Position numbers and translations under genes: made by a program
The notes under the pieces: model-generated
Seen by the model: only the letters and a program-made list of their open reading frames with translations
Told to the model about the DNA's origin: nothing
The model's database searches: none
Source: JAEUOS01 sp046160545
GTDB lineage: Bacteria; Pseudomonadota; Gammaproteobacteria; Burkholderiales; JAEUOS01
Length of the DNA: 14,595 bases
NCBI GenBank assembly: GCA_046160545.1
Contig: JBJXGS010000313.1
Location: forward strand, 1 to 14,595
Direction: 5' to 3'
Part shown: piece by piece, positions 1-7,135 of the stretch
Numbering within the stretch: position 1 is the first letter of the stretch
Layout of the letters: each line of letters begins with the position of its first letter

Positions 1-1
1 T

Positions 2-40
2 CCGCAATTCCTGATGGCCGCCAGCGGCGGTCCGGTGTGA
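2..40 (+). CDS. C-terminal end of an upstream gene (partial)
   Basis: An open frame enters from the left edge and reads PQFLMAASGGPV before a TGA at 38-40. That stop overlaps the GTG start (37-39) of the next gene as GTGA, a common arrangement for translationally coupled genes and the main reason to believe the frame is coding. Only 12 residues are visible, so no family can be named. It could also be a chance open frame. Confidence 0.4.
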   Translation, partial: PQFLMAASGGPV

Positions 41-1941
41 AAGCCATTTCGGCGCTGCCTGCCAGTGCATCGTGGCGACCCGTCGCGGTCGGCATGGTTC
101 TGGAAGCCGGCATGTGGCTGGTGCCTGCAGCGCTGTTCCTTGCCGTGTTCGTGGCCCGTTACGACATGCCGGCCACGGCGATCCCGGCCCATCTCGCGGT
201 TGTCTTCATGTTTGCCGGTGCGCTTGCGCTGCCGCGCATCGTTGTTCGCATCCTCCTGCCGCAGGCGAAGGCGCGCTGGGTCGACCTTGGGCTATTGGCG
301 CTGGGCCTTGCCGCGCAGTGGGCCTACTACGGACTCGTGCTGATCGGCATGGCGTCCTGGCGCAGGGTGCCGACGCTTGAGCTTCTCGAAGTCTATGTGC
401 GCCAATTCGGCCGGGTCATCGAGGTACTGGGTGTGGCTCCTGCGTTGGTTGGCGCTCCCATCCTCGCGGTGTTCGCGCTCCTTTGCGTGGCCCTGTGGTT
501 TGCGCGTGTGCCCATGGACTGGATCGCCGGCCTAGTCCGGATTGCGTCGCCGATCTCGCGTTGGGGCATGGTCGGCCTCATGGTCATCAGCGTGACGGGA
601 GTGTTTCGCTATTGGCTGGACGGTGAACTCGCGCCCTACTCCGAACCGCTTTCGCTGACCGTGCACGAAGAATTTCGTAACCACGCTGATCTGCAAAGCC
701 ATACCGTGCGCGGCGACCCGGTTGCGGACGCGCGCGAACAGGCGGCGCGCGTGGCGTATGTTCTGGCAACGTCGGCGCGCCGCAGCAACGTGATCCTCAT
801 CGTCGCCGATGCCCTGCGCGCCGACCACATGAGCCTGAACGGATATGCTCGGCCGACCACTCCGAACCTCGCGCGCCTTGCGAGCGAGGTACCGACGCGG
901 CGTGTCGAAGCGGCGCGCGCGGTGTGCAGCGAGTCGCCCTGCGGGCTCTTGGGGCTGGCCAGCGGGCGTTATGTGCACCAATTCGTGCGCGCGCCGATGA
1001 CCCTGCAGGAGGTCCTGAGGCTGCACGGCTATCGTGTCTCGCTCATCCTGGGCGGGGACCATACCGGTTTCTATGGCCTGCGCAGAATGTATGGTCGCGT
1101 TGATGACTATGTCGACGGTCCGCGCCTGGCCGGCTATGTCAACGACGATCATGGTGTCATCGGGCATGTCGCAGCCATGCCGCCCTGGGACGGGCAGCCA
1201 CGCATGCTGCAGTTCCACCTCATGTCGACGCATTGCCTGGGCAGTCGCGCAGCCGAGCACGTGCGCTACCGCCCGGTCGAAAACTACTGCGCCAGCTTCG
1301 GCGGCAGGCTGCGCGACCAGGCGCAGCGCGAAGGCGCGGTCAACCACTACGATAACGGTGTGCACCAGCTCGATGAAGTCGTCACGCGCCTGATCGGGCA
1401 GCTCAAGGACAAGGGTTACCTCAAGGATGCCCTGGTGGTGCTGGTCGGCGATCACGGCGAGTACCTGGGCGAATTCGGCAGGATCATGCACGCGCACGGG
1501 GTGCACGAGCCGGTGATCGGGATTCCGCTGCTCATCTTCTCGTTTGGCGAAGCCGCGCAGCGGCCGTTCGCGCGCCGGGTCGCGAGCCAGGCCGATCTGG
1601 CGCCCACCATCCTGGCCGATCTTGGCATGCCGCGACCCGCCACCTGGACAGGTGTGCCCTTGCAGGAGAACGTCCCGGTCCGTTTCCTGTATTTCCAGCA
1701 GGCGCGCGAATTCGGACTCATCGACACCGCGGCCGCCGACGGGCCGTGGAAGTATTGGCGCGACCTGGGCGCCGGTCGCGAGTTCGCCTATCGCATCGCT
1801 CGCGATCCGCAAGAACGCGAAAACCTGATCGCGAGCGTTGCTCCGGACCTGCTGAGACGCTGGCGTGGCGAGGTGGATACCCTGGTCGCGCGCGCCGGGC
1901 CGACCCGCCTGCTGCCCATATTCGAGGATCGCCCGCAATAA
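37..1941 (+). CDS. Membrane-anchored sulfatase/alkaline-phosphatase-fold protein
   Basis: This 634-residue protein has about five hydrophobic segments in its first 195 residues (roughly 17-40, 52-70, 84-105, 133-156, 176-191), followed by a large soluble domain that should face the periplasm. The soluble domain opens with NVILIVADALRADH at 251-264, the first metal-binding strand of the alkaline phosphatase/sulfatase superfamily. It continues with a candidate nucleophile loop CSESPCG (297-303), STH (397-399) and GDHGEYLGE (471-479), the second metal motif. The layout resembles phosphoethanolamine transferases and LtaS-like phosphoglycerol transferases. The formylglycine motif CxPxR of true sulfatases is absent, so a transferase or phosphatase acting on an envelope polymer is more likely; the substrate cannot be read. 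Start: the GTG at 37 overlaps the upstream stop. No strong Shine-Dalgarno sequence is visible. The next gene is convergent. Confidence 0.85.
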   Translation: MKAISALPASASWRPVAVGMVLEAGMWLVPAALFLAVFVARYDMPATAIPAHLAVVFMFAGALALPRIVVRILLPQAKARWVDLGLLALGLAAQWAYYGLVLIGMASWRRVPTLELLEVYVRQFGRVIEVLGVAPALVGAPILAVFALLCVALWFARVPMDWIAGLVRIASPISRWGMVGLMVISVTGVFRYWLDGELAPYSEPLSLTVHEEFRNHADLQSHTVRGDPVADAREQAARVAYVLATSARRSNVILIVADALRADHMSLNGYARPTTPNLARLASEVPTRRVEAARAVCSESPCGLLGLASGRYVHQFVRAPMTLQEVLRLHGYRVSLILGGDHTGFYGLRRMYGRVDDYVDGPRLAGYVNDDHGVIGHVAAMPPWDGQPRMLQFHLMSTHCLGSRAAEHVRYRPVENYCASFGGRLRDQAQREGAVNHYDNGVHQLDEVVTRLIGQLKDKGYLKDALVVLVGDHGEYLGEFGRIMHAHGVHEPVIGIPLLIFSFGEAAQRPFARRVASQADLAPTILADLGMPRPATWTGVPLQENVPVRFLYFQQAREFGLIDTAAADGPWKYWRDLGAGREFAYRIARDPQERENLIASVAPDLLRRWRGEVDTLVARAGPTRLLPIFEDRPQ

Positions 1942-2011
1942 TTGAGCGGCTCGGTTACGCCGGCTGGCCCGTGTGGCGCGCCGGCCTGAATCCGGGGCGC
2001 CCGGCTGTCTG
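1942..2011. other. Convergent intergenic gap with GC hairpins
   Basis: This 70-base gap separates two convergent stop codons. It holds a 5-bp stem with a 3-base loop (CCGGG-GCG-CCCGG, 1992-2004) and GCCGGC repeated near 1959 and 1979, which could pair with each other. No T-run follows on either strand, so these are at most weak or Rho-assisted termination points. Confidence 0.3.
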
Positions 2012-2731
2012 CTATTCGACCAGCAGCGCTGCCAATTCGCGCGGCGCACTGACCATGGCGTTATGCCCGGTGGCAAGCTCGATGTAACGCCACGCCGGAT
2101 CCGCCTTCAAGCGCTGCTTGAGGCCGTTGAAGTCGGAGTAAAAGGGTGTGGTGCAGTCGATGTAGGTGCGCGGCAAGGCAGCCAGGCCGCGGCCGCGCGC
2201 CAGCTTGGGCAGCGCCTGCGACGAAAGGTAGCAACCATAGGGATGCGGCCGCAGTCGACGCGCGACCCAGGCCAGGTCGTCCGGATCGGTGATGCCGAAC
2301 ACGGAAGCATCCGGCGGCGGGATGAACAGTCCGCCCGCCGCGCGCGCCGCCTGGTGGCGCGCAGCCACCTGCTCGGGCGGGTTCGCGCTATACCAGCCGT
2401 CGCCGTCGCGCGGCACGACTGCGTCGACGAAGATGGCGCGTGCGACGCGGCCGCTGCCATCGAGCCGGTCGATTGCGCCGGTGATGATATGCCCGCCGTA
2501 GGAGTGGCCGACCAGTACGACATCGGTCAATTCCCATGAATCCAGGTAGGCGACCACGTCCTCGACGTGGGTGTCGAGATTGATCTGGCGCGTCAGCAGG
2601 TGCGCGTGCTCGCCCATGCCGGCCAAGGTCGGCATGTGGACCTCGTGTCCCCGCGCGCGCAGCAGCGGCGCTACTCTGGCCCAGCACCAACCGCCGTGCC
2701 AGGCGCCGTGGATCAATACGAAAGTGCTCAT
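2012..2731 (-). CDS. Alpha/beta-hydrolase fold protein (esterase-like)
   Basis: This 239-residue protein starts FVLIHGAWHGGWCW (4-17), the oxyanion-hole strand typical of the alpha/beta hydrolase subgroup that includes plant methylesterase/hydroxynitrile-lyase-like enzymes and bacterial EstC-like esterases. The nucleophile elbow is GHSYGG with Ser77, and the catalytic His is probably His223 in TGHNAM. The acid is probably Asp103 (FVDA) or Asp192 (YIDCTTP). No signal peptide is seen, so it should be cytoplasmic. The ATG at 2731 is chosen because it overlaps the stop of the upstream racemase-like gene as ATGA and has GAGGGA about 10 bases before it. The open frame extends further upstream, but only over the racemase gene. 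Last gene of the mutL operon. Substrate unknown; an ester, lactone or amide is possible. Confidence 0.88.
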   Translation of the reverse strand: MSTFVLIHGAWHGGWCWARVAPLLRARGHEVHMPTLAGMGEHAHLLTRQINLDTHVEDVVAYLDSWELTDVVLVGHSYGGHIITGAIDRLDGSGRVARAIFVDAVVPRDGDGWYSANPPEQVAARHQAARAAGGLFIPPPDASVFGITDPDDLAWVARRLRPHPYGCYLSSQALPKLARGRGLAALPRTYIDCTTPFYSDFNGLKQRLKADPAWRYIELATGHNAMVSAPRELAALLVE

Positions 2732-3579
2732 GCTCGTGGGTCCCTCATTGAATTGGTCGATGGTGGATGAGATGGAGTGTCGGGTGCGCTCAAGGCCGCA
2801 GCGAAGCGCTGCGGTTGCAGCCCGGCGTACAGCCAGCGCATCAGGGAGACGATGTCGTAGACCGGCACGCCCACGGCATAGGCCAGGGCGGCTGAATAGG
2901 GAGGCATGTTGGTGCACTCGAGAACGATCGCGCCAACCTCGGGGTGGCGGCGCAGCAGGTCGCGTCCGGCGGCGATGATGTCGGCCTCGGCCAGTGCCAC
3001 ATCGAGGTCGTCCTTGGCGCCCTCGACGATGACGCGAAAGAACTCGCGGCCCCCCTCGGTTCCGGCCAGCGGCACATCGGCCGGCACGCCCGCCGCAGCA
3101 AGATGCGCAGCGGAAAGCGTGCTGCGGCTCACCGTAATGACACCGACACGCCGTCCCGGCGGCAGGGTTGCCTGCACCCAGGGCACCTGCAGGAGGGCCG
3201 TGGTGGCGACCGGGACCTCGACCGATGCGGCCAGTTCGGCCTGGAACAGCGCCAGAAAGCCGCAGCTGGTCGTGATCGCTTTGGCACCCAGGGACACCAG
3301 TTCGCGCGCTGCCGCGACGAAATCGGGCAGCAGCGCGGCGGGGTCCTGCAGCACCACTCGCTGCGGCGTCGCGCCGCGAACCACCTTGTAGAGCACCGGG
3401 TGGGGCCAGGTGAGGGCGTTGCCGATGTCGCCGGGAATGCGCGGGAAGCGCGCCTCGAGCATGAGGATTCCCAGCGGCGCGCCGTCGAGGTCATTGCCGC
3501 CGCGGGCATTGCGCATACTTGGAGGGTCGGCCATGTTGCTATTGGTTTGCGTCGCTTCGCACTCTAGCGCAGTCGTCAT
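2728..3579 (-). CDS. Aspartate/glutamate racemase-family protein
   Basis: Predicted length is 283 residues. Two cysteines sit in the positions used by cofactor-independent Asp/Glu/hydantoin racemases: Cys106 in AITTSCGFLALFQ and Cys222 in IVLECTNMPPYSAAL. This points to two-base proton transfer at a substrate alpha-carbon, but the family also contains decarboxylases and maleate isomerases, so the reaction is not fixed. The N-terminal core (GILMLEARFPRIPGDIGNA, about 37-55) is typical of an uncharacterised branch of the family. Start: ATG 3579 overlaps the miaA stop as ATGA. In-frame ATGs at 3534 and 3516 would give 268 or 262 residues and begin closer to the conserved core; none of the three has a clear Shine-Dalgarno sequence. 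Its own stop overlaps the hydrolase start. The neighbouring hydrolase may act in the same small-molecule pathway (inference). Confidence 0.85.
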   Translation of the reverse strand: MTTALECEATQTNSNMADPPSMRNARGGNDLDGAPLGILMLEARFPRIPGDIGNALTWPHPVLYKVVRGATPQRVVLQDPAALLPDFVAAARELVSLGAKAITTSCGFLALFQAELAASVEVPVATTALLQVPWVQATLPPGRRVGVITVSRSTLSAAHLAAAGVPADVPLAGTEGGREFFRVIVEGAKDDLDVALAEADIIAAGRDLLRRHPEVGAIVLECTNMPPYSAALAYAVGVPVYDIVSLMRWLYAGLQPQRFAAALSAPDTPSHPPSTNSMRDPRA

Positions 3580-4532
3580 GCGTCGAGGAAGCGACTGGCA
3601 ATAGCCTCCACCTGCGTGGCGAGCTCCGGATCGTTGCAATCGACACGCGCCAGGTCCGGCAGGGAGCGCAGCCAGGTGCACTGGCGCTTGGCCAGCTGGC
3701 GCGTGGCGGCAATGCCGCGCTCGCGCAAGTCCCGGGCTGCGACTTGACCTTCGAGCATGTCCCATACCTGGCGATAGCCGACACAGCGCATCGAAGGCAT
3801 CGTGCCTTGCAGGTCCGGGTAGGCTTGACGCAGGGCGCGCACCTCGTCGACGAGCCCGGCAGCGAGCATTGCATCAAAGCGCTGCGCGATGCGCAGATGC
3901 AGCCAGGCGCGGTCCGCCGCGTCCAGCGCGATGCTGCACAGATCGAAAGGCAGTGCTTGCGACCGCGCAGCGCCGCGCAGCAACGACGACAGGGGCACAC
4001 CGGTGATCTCAAGCACCTCCAGCGCACGGCCGATGCGCTGCGCGTCGGTGGGAGCCAGGCGTTGCGCGGTCACGGGGTCGGAATGCGCCAGTTCGCCGTG
4101 CAATGCCGGCCAGCCTTGTGCCGCTGCGCGCTCTTCAATCGCTGCGCGCACGACCGGGTCGGCCTGCGGCAGGTCGTCGAGCCCTTCGCGCAGCGCCTTG
4201 AAGTACAGCATCGTGCCCCCGGCCACGATCGGCACCCGGCCACGCGCGTGGATCGCCGCGATGGCCGCCAACGCGTCAGCACGCCAGCGCGCTGCCGAGG
4301 TGCTCTCGGTCGGCGCGATCAGATCGATCAGGTGATGCGGCACGGCGGCCTGTTCAGCGACACTCGGCTTGGCGGTACCAATGTCCATGCCGCGGTAGAC
4401 CTGCGCCGAGTCGAGACTGACGATCTCGCCGCCGAACGATTGCGCCAGCCGCAATGCCAATGCCGACTTGCCCGATGCCGTCGGCCCGATCAGCGCGATC
4501 GCGCGCGGGCGCGACCGATACACCTGGCTCAT
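3576..4532 (-). CDS. miaA: tRNA dimethylallyltransferase
   Basis: MiaA transfers a dimethylallyl group from DMAPP to N6 of A37 in tRNAs reading codons that begin with U. This is the first step of ms2i6A formation, in the cytoplasm. The 318-residue length is normal. Family motifs are in order: P-loop GPTASGKSAL (16-25), DSAQVYRGMDIGTAK (41-55), GGTMLYFKAL (105-114), DAQRIGRALEV (163-173), MRCVGYRQVW (248-257) and the C-terminal TRQLAKRQCTWLR (277-289). The ATG at 4532 overlaps the mutL stop as ATGA, which decides the start; the frame stays open for 24 more codons upstream but those lie inside mutL. The mutL-miaA order is conserved across many proteobacteria. hfq, which follows miaA in E. coli, is absent here. 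Confidence 0.97.
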   Translation of the reverse strand: MSQVYRSRPRAIALIGPTASGKSALALRLAQSFGGEIVSLDSAQVYRGMDIGTAKPSVAEQAAVPHHLIDLIAPTESTSAARWRADALAAIAAIHARGRVPIVAGGTMLYFKALREGLDDLPQADPVVRAAIEERAAAQGWPALHGELAHSDPVTAQRLAPTDAQRIGRALEVLEITGVPLSSLLRGAARSQALPFDLCSIALDAADRAWLHLRIAQRFDAMLAAGLVDEVRALRQAYPDLQGTMPSMRCVGYRQVWDMLEGQVAARDLRERGIAATRQLAKRQCTWLRSLPDLARVDCNDPELATQVEAIASRFLDA

Positions 4533-6355
4533 CGACCGCGCAAAAACAGGCGATCCAGGTCCGCCAGGGACACCTGTGCCCAGGTGGGACGGCCGTGATT
4601 GCACTGGCCGGAGCGCTCGGTGTCTTCCATTTGACGCAACAGCGCGTCCATTTCGGGCAGGGTCAGGCGCCGATTGGCGCGTACCGCTGCATGACAGGCC
4701 ATGGTCGAGAGCAGTTCGTCGCGATGGCGGGTCAGGACTTCGCCGGAGCCGAATTCGCGCAACTCGGCAAGCACGTCGCGCGCCAGCGCCTTCGCATCGG
4801 CATCGGCCAGAAGCGCGGGTACGGCGCGCACCACCAGACTGGTCTCGGACAAGGGGGCAACCTCGAAGCCCAGCGCGGCCAATGCATCGGCATGGTCTTC
4901 TGCGGCCGCGACCTCGATACGTTCGGCCTGGAAAGTGGCGGGGATGAGAAGCGGTTGCGATGCGATGTGCCGTGTGTCCAGGTCGGACTTGAAGGATTCG
5001 TAGAGGATGCGCTCGTGCGCGGCGTGCATGTCGACGACGACAAGTCCGGCCGCGTTTTGCGCCAGGATGTAGACCCCGTGCAATTGGGCGAGCGCCTGGC
5101 CCAGCGGCAGTTCGCCGGCCGGCAGCGGCACAGCAGGTCCCGCCGCCGCATAGGCGTCAGGCGCGGTGTCGGCGACGCGCAGCGCCTGGGCAACGAAGCT
5201 CGCGTAGGCAGCCGGCGACTGGGGTACACCGGCCGGCCGAAAGAGGCTGCCGGAAGCGCTGCCCCAGGTAGCGGTGGCCGATGGCACTGCCGCCGCAGCT
5301 GCTGGCTGGTCTGTTGGAATCGCTGCGGCGACAAAACTCGCCTGCGGCACCGGGACGGCACCGGCCGCTCCCGCCACAGCTGCCGCGACTGCGCGTGCGA
5401 CAAACTGGTGAATGCCCTGCGCGTCGCGAAAGCGCACTTCGATCTTGGCCGGGTGCACGTTGACGTCCACACCCGCCGGCGGCAGGTTGAGAAACAGCGC
5501 AAAGGCCGGATGGCGGTCGCCATGCAGCACATCGGCGTAGGCGGCACGCAACGCGTGCTGCAGGACACGGTCGCGTACGAAGCGGCCGTTGACAAAGAAG
5601 TACTGGGCGTCGCGCCCGCTGCGCGCGTCCGCGGGATTGCCGACCAGTCCCTGCAGTGTCAGCGGACCGGCGGCGACATCGACCTCGCGCGCGGCGGCAG
5701 CGAAGTCATCGCCCAGCGCCTGCGCGATGCGCGCGCGCAGGCTGCCGGCCTTGAAATGCAGTGTCGCGCGGCCGTTGTGCGTGAGCGTGAGACTGCAATC
5801 AGGTCGTGACAAGGCGATGCGTCGCACGGTTTCGGCGCAGTGGGCGAACTCGGTCGGCTCGCTTTTCAGAAACTTGCGCCGCGCTGGAATGCGCGCGAAC
5901 AGGTCGGCGACCAGGGCGACCGTGCCGGCGCCCAGCGCTGCCGGGTGCGGCGCACCGCCGTTCTCGACAGCGTACGCCTGGCTGCTGCCACGCGCCCGGC
6001 TCATGAGGGTCAGGTCCGCGACCGATGCGATCGCGGCTAAGGCCTCGCCGCGAAAACCCAGCGAGACGACATTCTCCAGGTCGTCCAACGAGGCGATCTT
6101 GGAGGTGGCGTGGCGCGTCAGGGCCAGACCCAGGTCTGCTTCTGCGATGCCGTCACCGTCGTCGGCGATGCGGATGGACTTCACCCCGCCGGCCTCAAGG
6201 CGCACGTCGATGGCCAGAGCGCCGGCGTCAAGCGCGTTTTCGAGAAGCTCTTTGACCACCGAGGCCGGCCGCTCGACAACCTCGCCGGCCGCGATCTGGC
6301 TGATCAGCCGGTCCGGAAGGACGCGAATCGCACGCTCGGGCAACACGGCTGTCAT
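4529..6355 (-). CDS. mutL: DNA mismatch repair protein MutL, endonuclease-type
   Basis: MutL couples mismatch recognition by MutS to strand incision and excision. The 608-residue protein has the N-terminal GHKL ATPase: ENALDAGA (39-46), DDGDGI (65-70), TRHATSK (80-86) and GFRGEAL (100-106). Then come the transducer domain, an Ala/Pro-rich linker (about 320-410) and the dimerisation domain (from about 418). The C-terminal domain carries the metal-site motifs of endonuclease MutLs: DMHAAHERILYE (442-453, a DMHA version of DQHA-X2-E-X4-E), ACHAAVRAN (553-561), CNHGRPT (585-591) and a final FLR (604-606). It should therefore nick DNA itself, unlike E. coli MutL, which relies on MutH. The start MTAVLPERAIR matches family N-termini. 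There is no Shine-Dalgarno sequence, and a perfect -10 box lies just before it. First gene of the operon. Confidence 0.97.
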   Translation of the reverse strand: MTAVLPERAIRVLPDRLISQIAAGEVVERPASVVKELLENALDAGALAIDVRLEAGGVKSIRIADDGDGIAEADLGLALTRHATSKIASLDDLENVVSLGFRGEALAAIASVADLTLMSRARGSSQAYAVENGGAPHPAALGAGTVALVADLFARIPARRKFLKSEPTEFAHCAETVRRIALSRPDCSLTLTHNGRATLHFKAGSLRARIAQALGDDFAAAAREVDVAAGPLTLQGLVGNPADARSGRDAQYFFVNGRFVRDRVLQHALRAAYADVLHGDRHPAFALFLNLPPAGVDVNVHPAKIEVRFRDAQGIHQFVARAVAAAVAGAAGAVPVPQASFVAAAIPTDQPAAAAAVPSATATWGSASGSLFRPAGVPQSPAAYASFVAQALRVADTAPDAYAAAGPAVPLPAGELPLGQALAQLHGVYILAQNAAGLVVVDMHAAHERILYESFKSDLDTRHIASQPLLIPATFQAERIEVAAAEDHADALAALGFEVAPLSETSLVVRAVPALLADADAKALARDVLAELREFGSGEVLTRHRDELLSTMACHAAVRANRRLTLPEMDALLRQMEDTERSGQCNHGRPTWAQVSLADLDRLFLRGR

Positions 6356-6361
6356 GGCGAA

Positions 6362-6367
6362 ATTATA
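6362..6367 (-). promoter_or_regulatory. mutL -10 element, possible leaderless start
   Basis: Read on the minus strand, this is a perfect TATAAT followed by TTCGCC and then the mutL ATG. With the usual six bases between the -10 box and the start point, transcription would begin on the A of the ATG (6355). No convincing -35 hexamer is found at 16-19 bases, and no TGn extension is present, so the promoter would depend on the -10 box or an activator. No Shine-Dalgarno sequence exists close to the ATG, which fits a leaderless mRNA. Confidence 0.5.
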
Positions 6368-6376
6368 GACCTCGGG

Positions 6377-6382
6377 TATGAT
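6377..6382 (+). promoter_or_regulatory. Possible dedA -10 element
   Basis: TATGAT (5 of 6 to consensus) lies 22 bases before the dedA ATG. It would give a start near 6389 and a 5' UTR of about 16 bases that still contains the GAAGGA ribosome site (6395-6400). No matching -35 is visible because the upstream bases are the mutL start. It sits back to back with the mutL -10 box in a 49-base divergent gap, so the two promoters would overlap. Confidence 0.35.
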
Positions 6383-6404
6383 GCGCCGCCCCTCGAAGGA
6401 CATC

Positions 6405-7064
6405 ATGGACACGCTACTTTTCTTAGTCGGTTTCATCATTCACATCGACGCGCACCTGGCCGAACTGATCCGCGACTACGGCACGTGGATCTACGCGATC
6501 CTGTTCATGATCGTGTTCGTCGAGACCGGCCTGGTGATCATGCCCTTCCTGCCGGGCGACTCGCTGCTTTTCGTCGCCGGCGCGTTTGCCGCCAAGGGCG
6601 ACATGGACGTCTATACGGTGATCGTGCTCCTGTGCGTGGCGGCGATCGCAGGCGACGCGGTCAACTATTCGGTGGGGCGCTACTTCGGCAACAAGGTGTT
6701 CACCTGGGAGGATTCGCGCTGGTTCAACAAGCGCCTGTTCGACAAGACGCACGCCTTCTATGAACGCCACGGCGGCAAGACGATCGTGATCGCGCGCTTC
6801 CTGCCTTTTCTGCGCACCTTCGCGCCCTTTGTGGCGGGGGCGGCGCAGATGAGCTATGCGCGCTTTGCGTTCTACAACGTCTTCGGCGGCATTTTCTGGG
6901 TGGCATCGTTGACCACGGCCGGCTACTGGTTCGGCAACATCCCCTGGGTCTCGAAGAACCTGACCGCGATCGTGCTCGCGCTCATCATCATCCCCGGGCT
7001 GCCGGCGGTCTATGTGGGCCTGCGTGAGTGGCTGGAGGCAAGGCGGCGGCGCAAGGCCGCCTGA
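6405..7064 (+). CDS. DedA-family membrane protein
   Basis: DedA proteins are inner-membrane proteins linked to lipid carrier (undecaprenyl phosphate) or phospholipid translocation, membrane potential and drug resistance. This 219-residue protein shows the family signature FVETGLVIMPFLPGDSLLF (38-56), GDAVNYSVGRYFG (83-95) and RFLPFLRTFAPFVAG (131-145). The charged residues important in E. coli YqjA/YghB have counterparts here: Glu40, Asp52, Arg131 and Arg137. Hydrophobic segments are at about 27-45, 50-63, 70-88, 140-172 and 186-206, and the tail is basic (EARRRRKAA). ATG 6405 is chosen because GAAGGA lies about five bases before it and the family core starts right after; an upstream in-frame ATG at 6378 has no ribosome site. 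Divergent from mutL, convergent with argD. Confidence 0.93.
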   Translation: MDTLLFLVGFIIHIDAHLAELIRDYGTWIYAILFMIVFVETGLVIMPFLPGDSLLFVAGAFAAKGDMDVYTVIVLLCVAAIAGDAVNYSVGRYFGNKVFTWEDSRWFNKRLFDKTHAFYERHGGKTIVIARFLPFLRTFAPFVAGAAQMSYARFAFYNVFGGIFWVASLTTAGYWFGNIPWVSKNLTAIVLALIIIPGLPAVYVGLREWLEARRRRKAA

Positions 7065-7094
7065 TCGGGGCCGCGCGCGGCCGTTTCGAAAGCG

Positions 7095-7127
7095 CGACGG
7101 CGCCCGCAGGCGCCGTCGGCAATTTTG
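7095..7127 (+). terminator. Intrinsic terminator after dedA
   Basis: A perfect 10-bp stem (CGACGGCGCC paired with GGCGCCGTCG, 7095-7104 and 7109-7118) closes a 4-base loop and is followed by GCAATTTTG. The T-run is short but the stem is very stable. It lies between the convergent stops of dedA and argD. On the other strand the stem is followed only by CGCTTTCG, so it would end argD transcripts less well. Confidence 0.7.
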
Positions 7128-7135
7128 GGGCGGCC

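Noticed and set aside
1959..2004. Hairpins after the first gene as a bidirectional terminator
   Set aside because: Stems are short and no T-run follows on either strand.
532..2076. 514-codon open frame antisense to the sulfatase-fold gene
   Set aside because: No recognisable domain, and composition typical of a shadow frame in GC-rich coding DNA. The sense frame has clear motifs.
7069..7082. Palindrome GGCCGCGCGCGGCC after dedA
   Set aside because: Alternating GC palindromes arise easily at this base composition. The adjacent 10-bp stem with Ts explains termination better.
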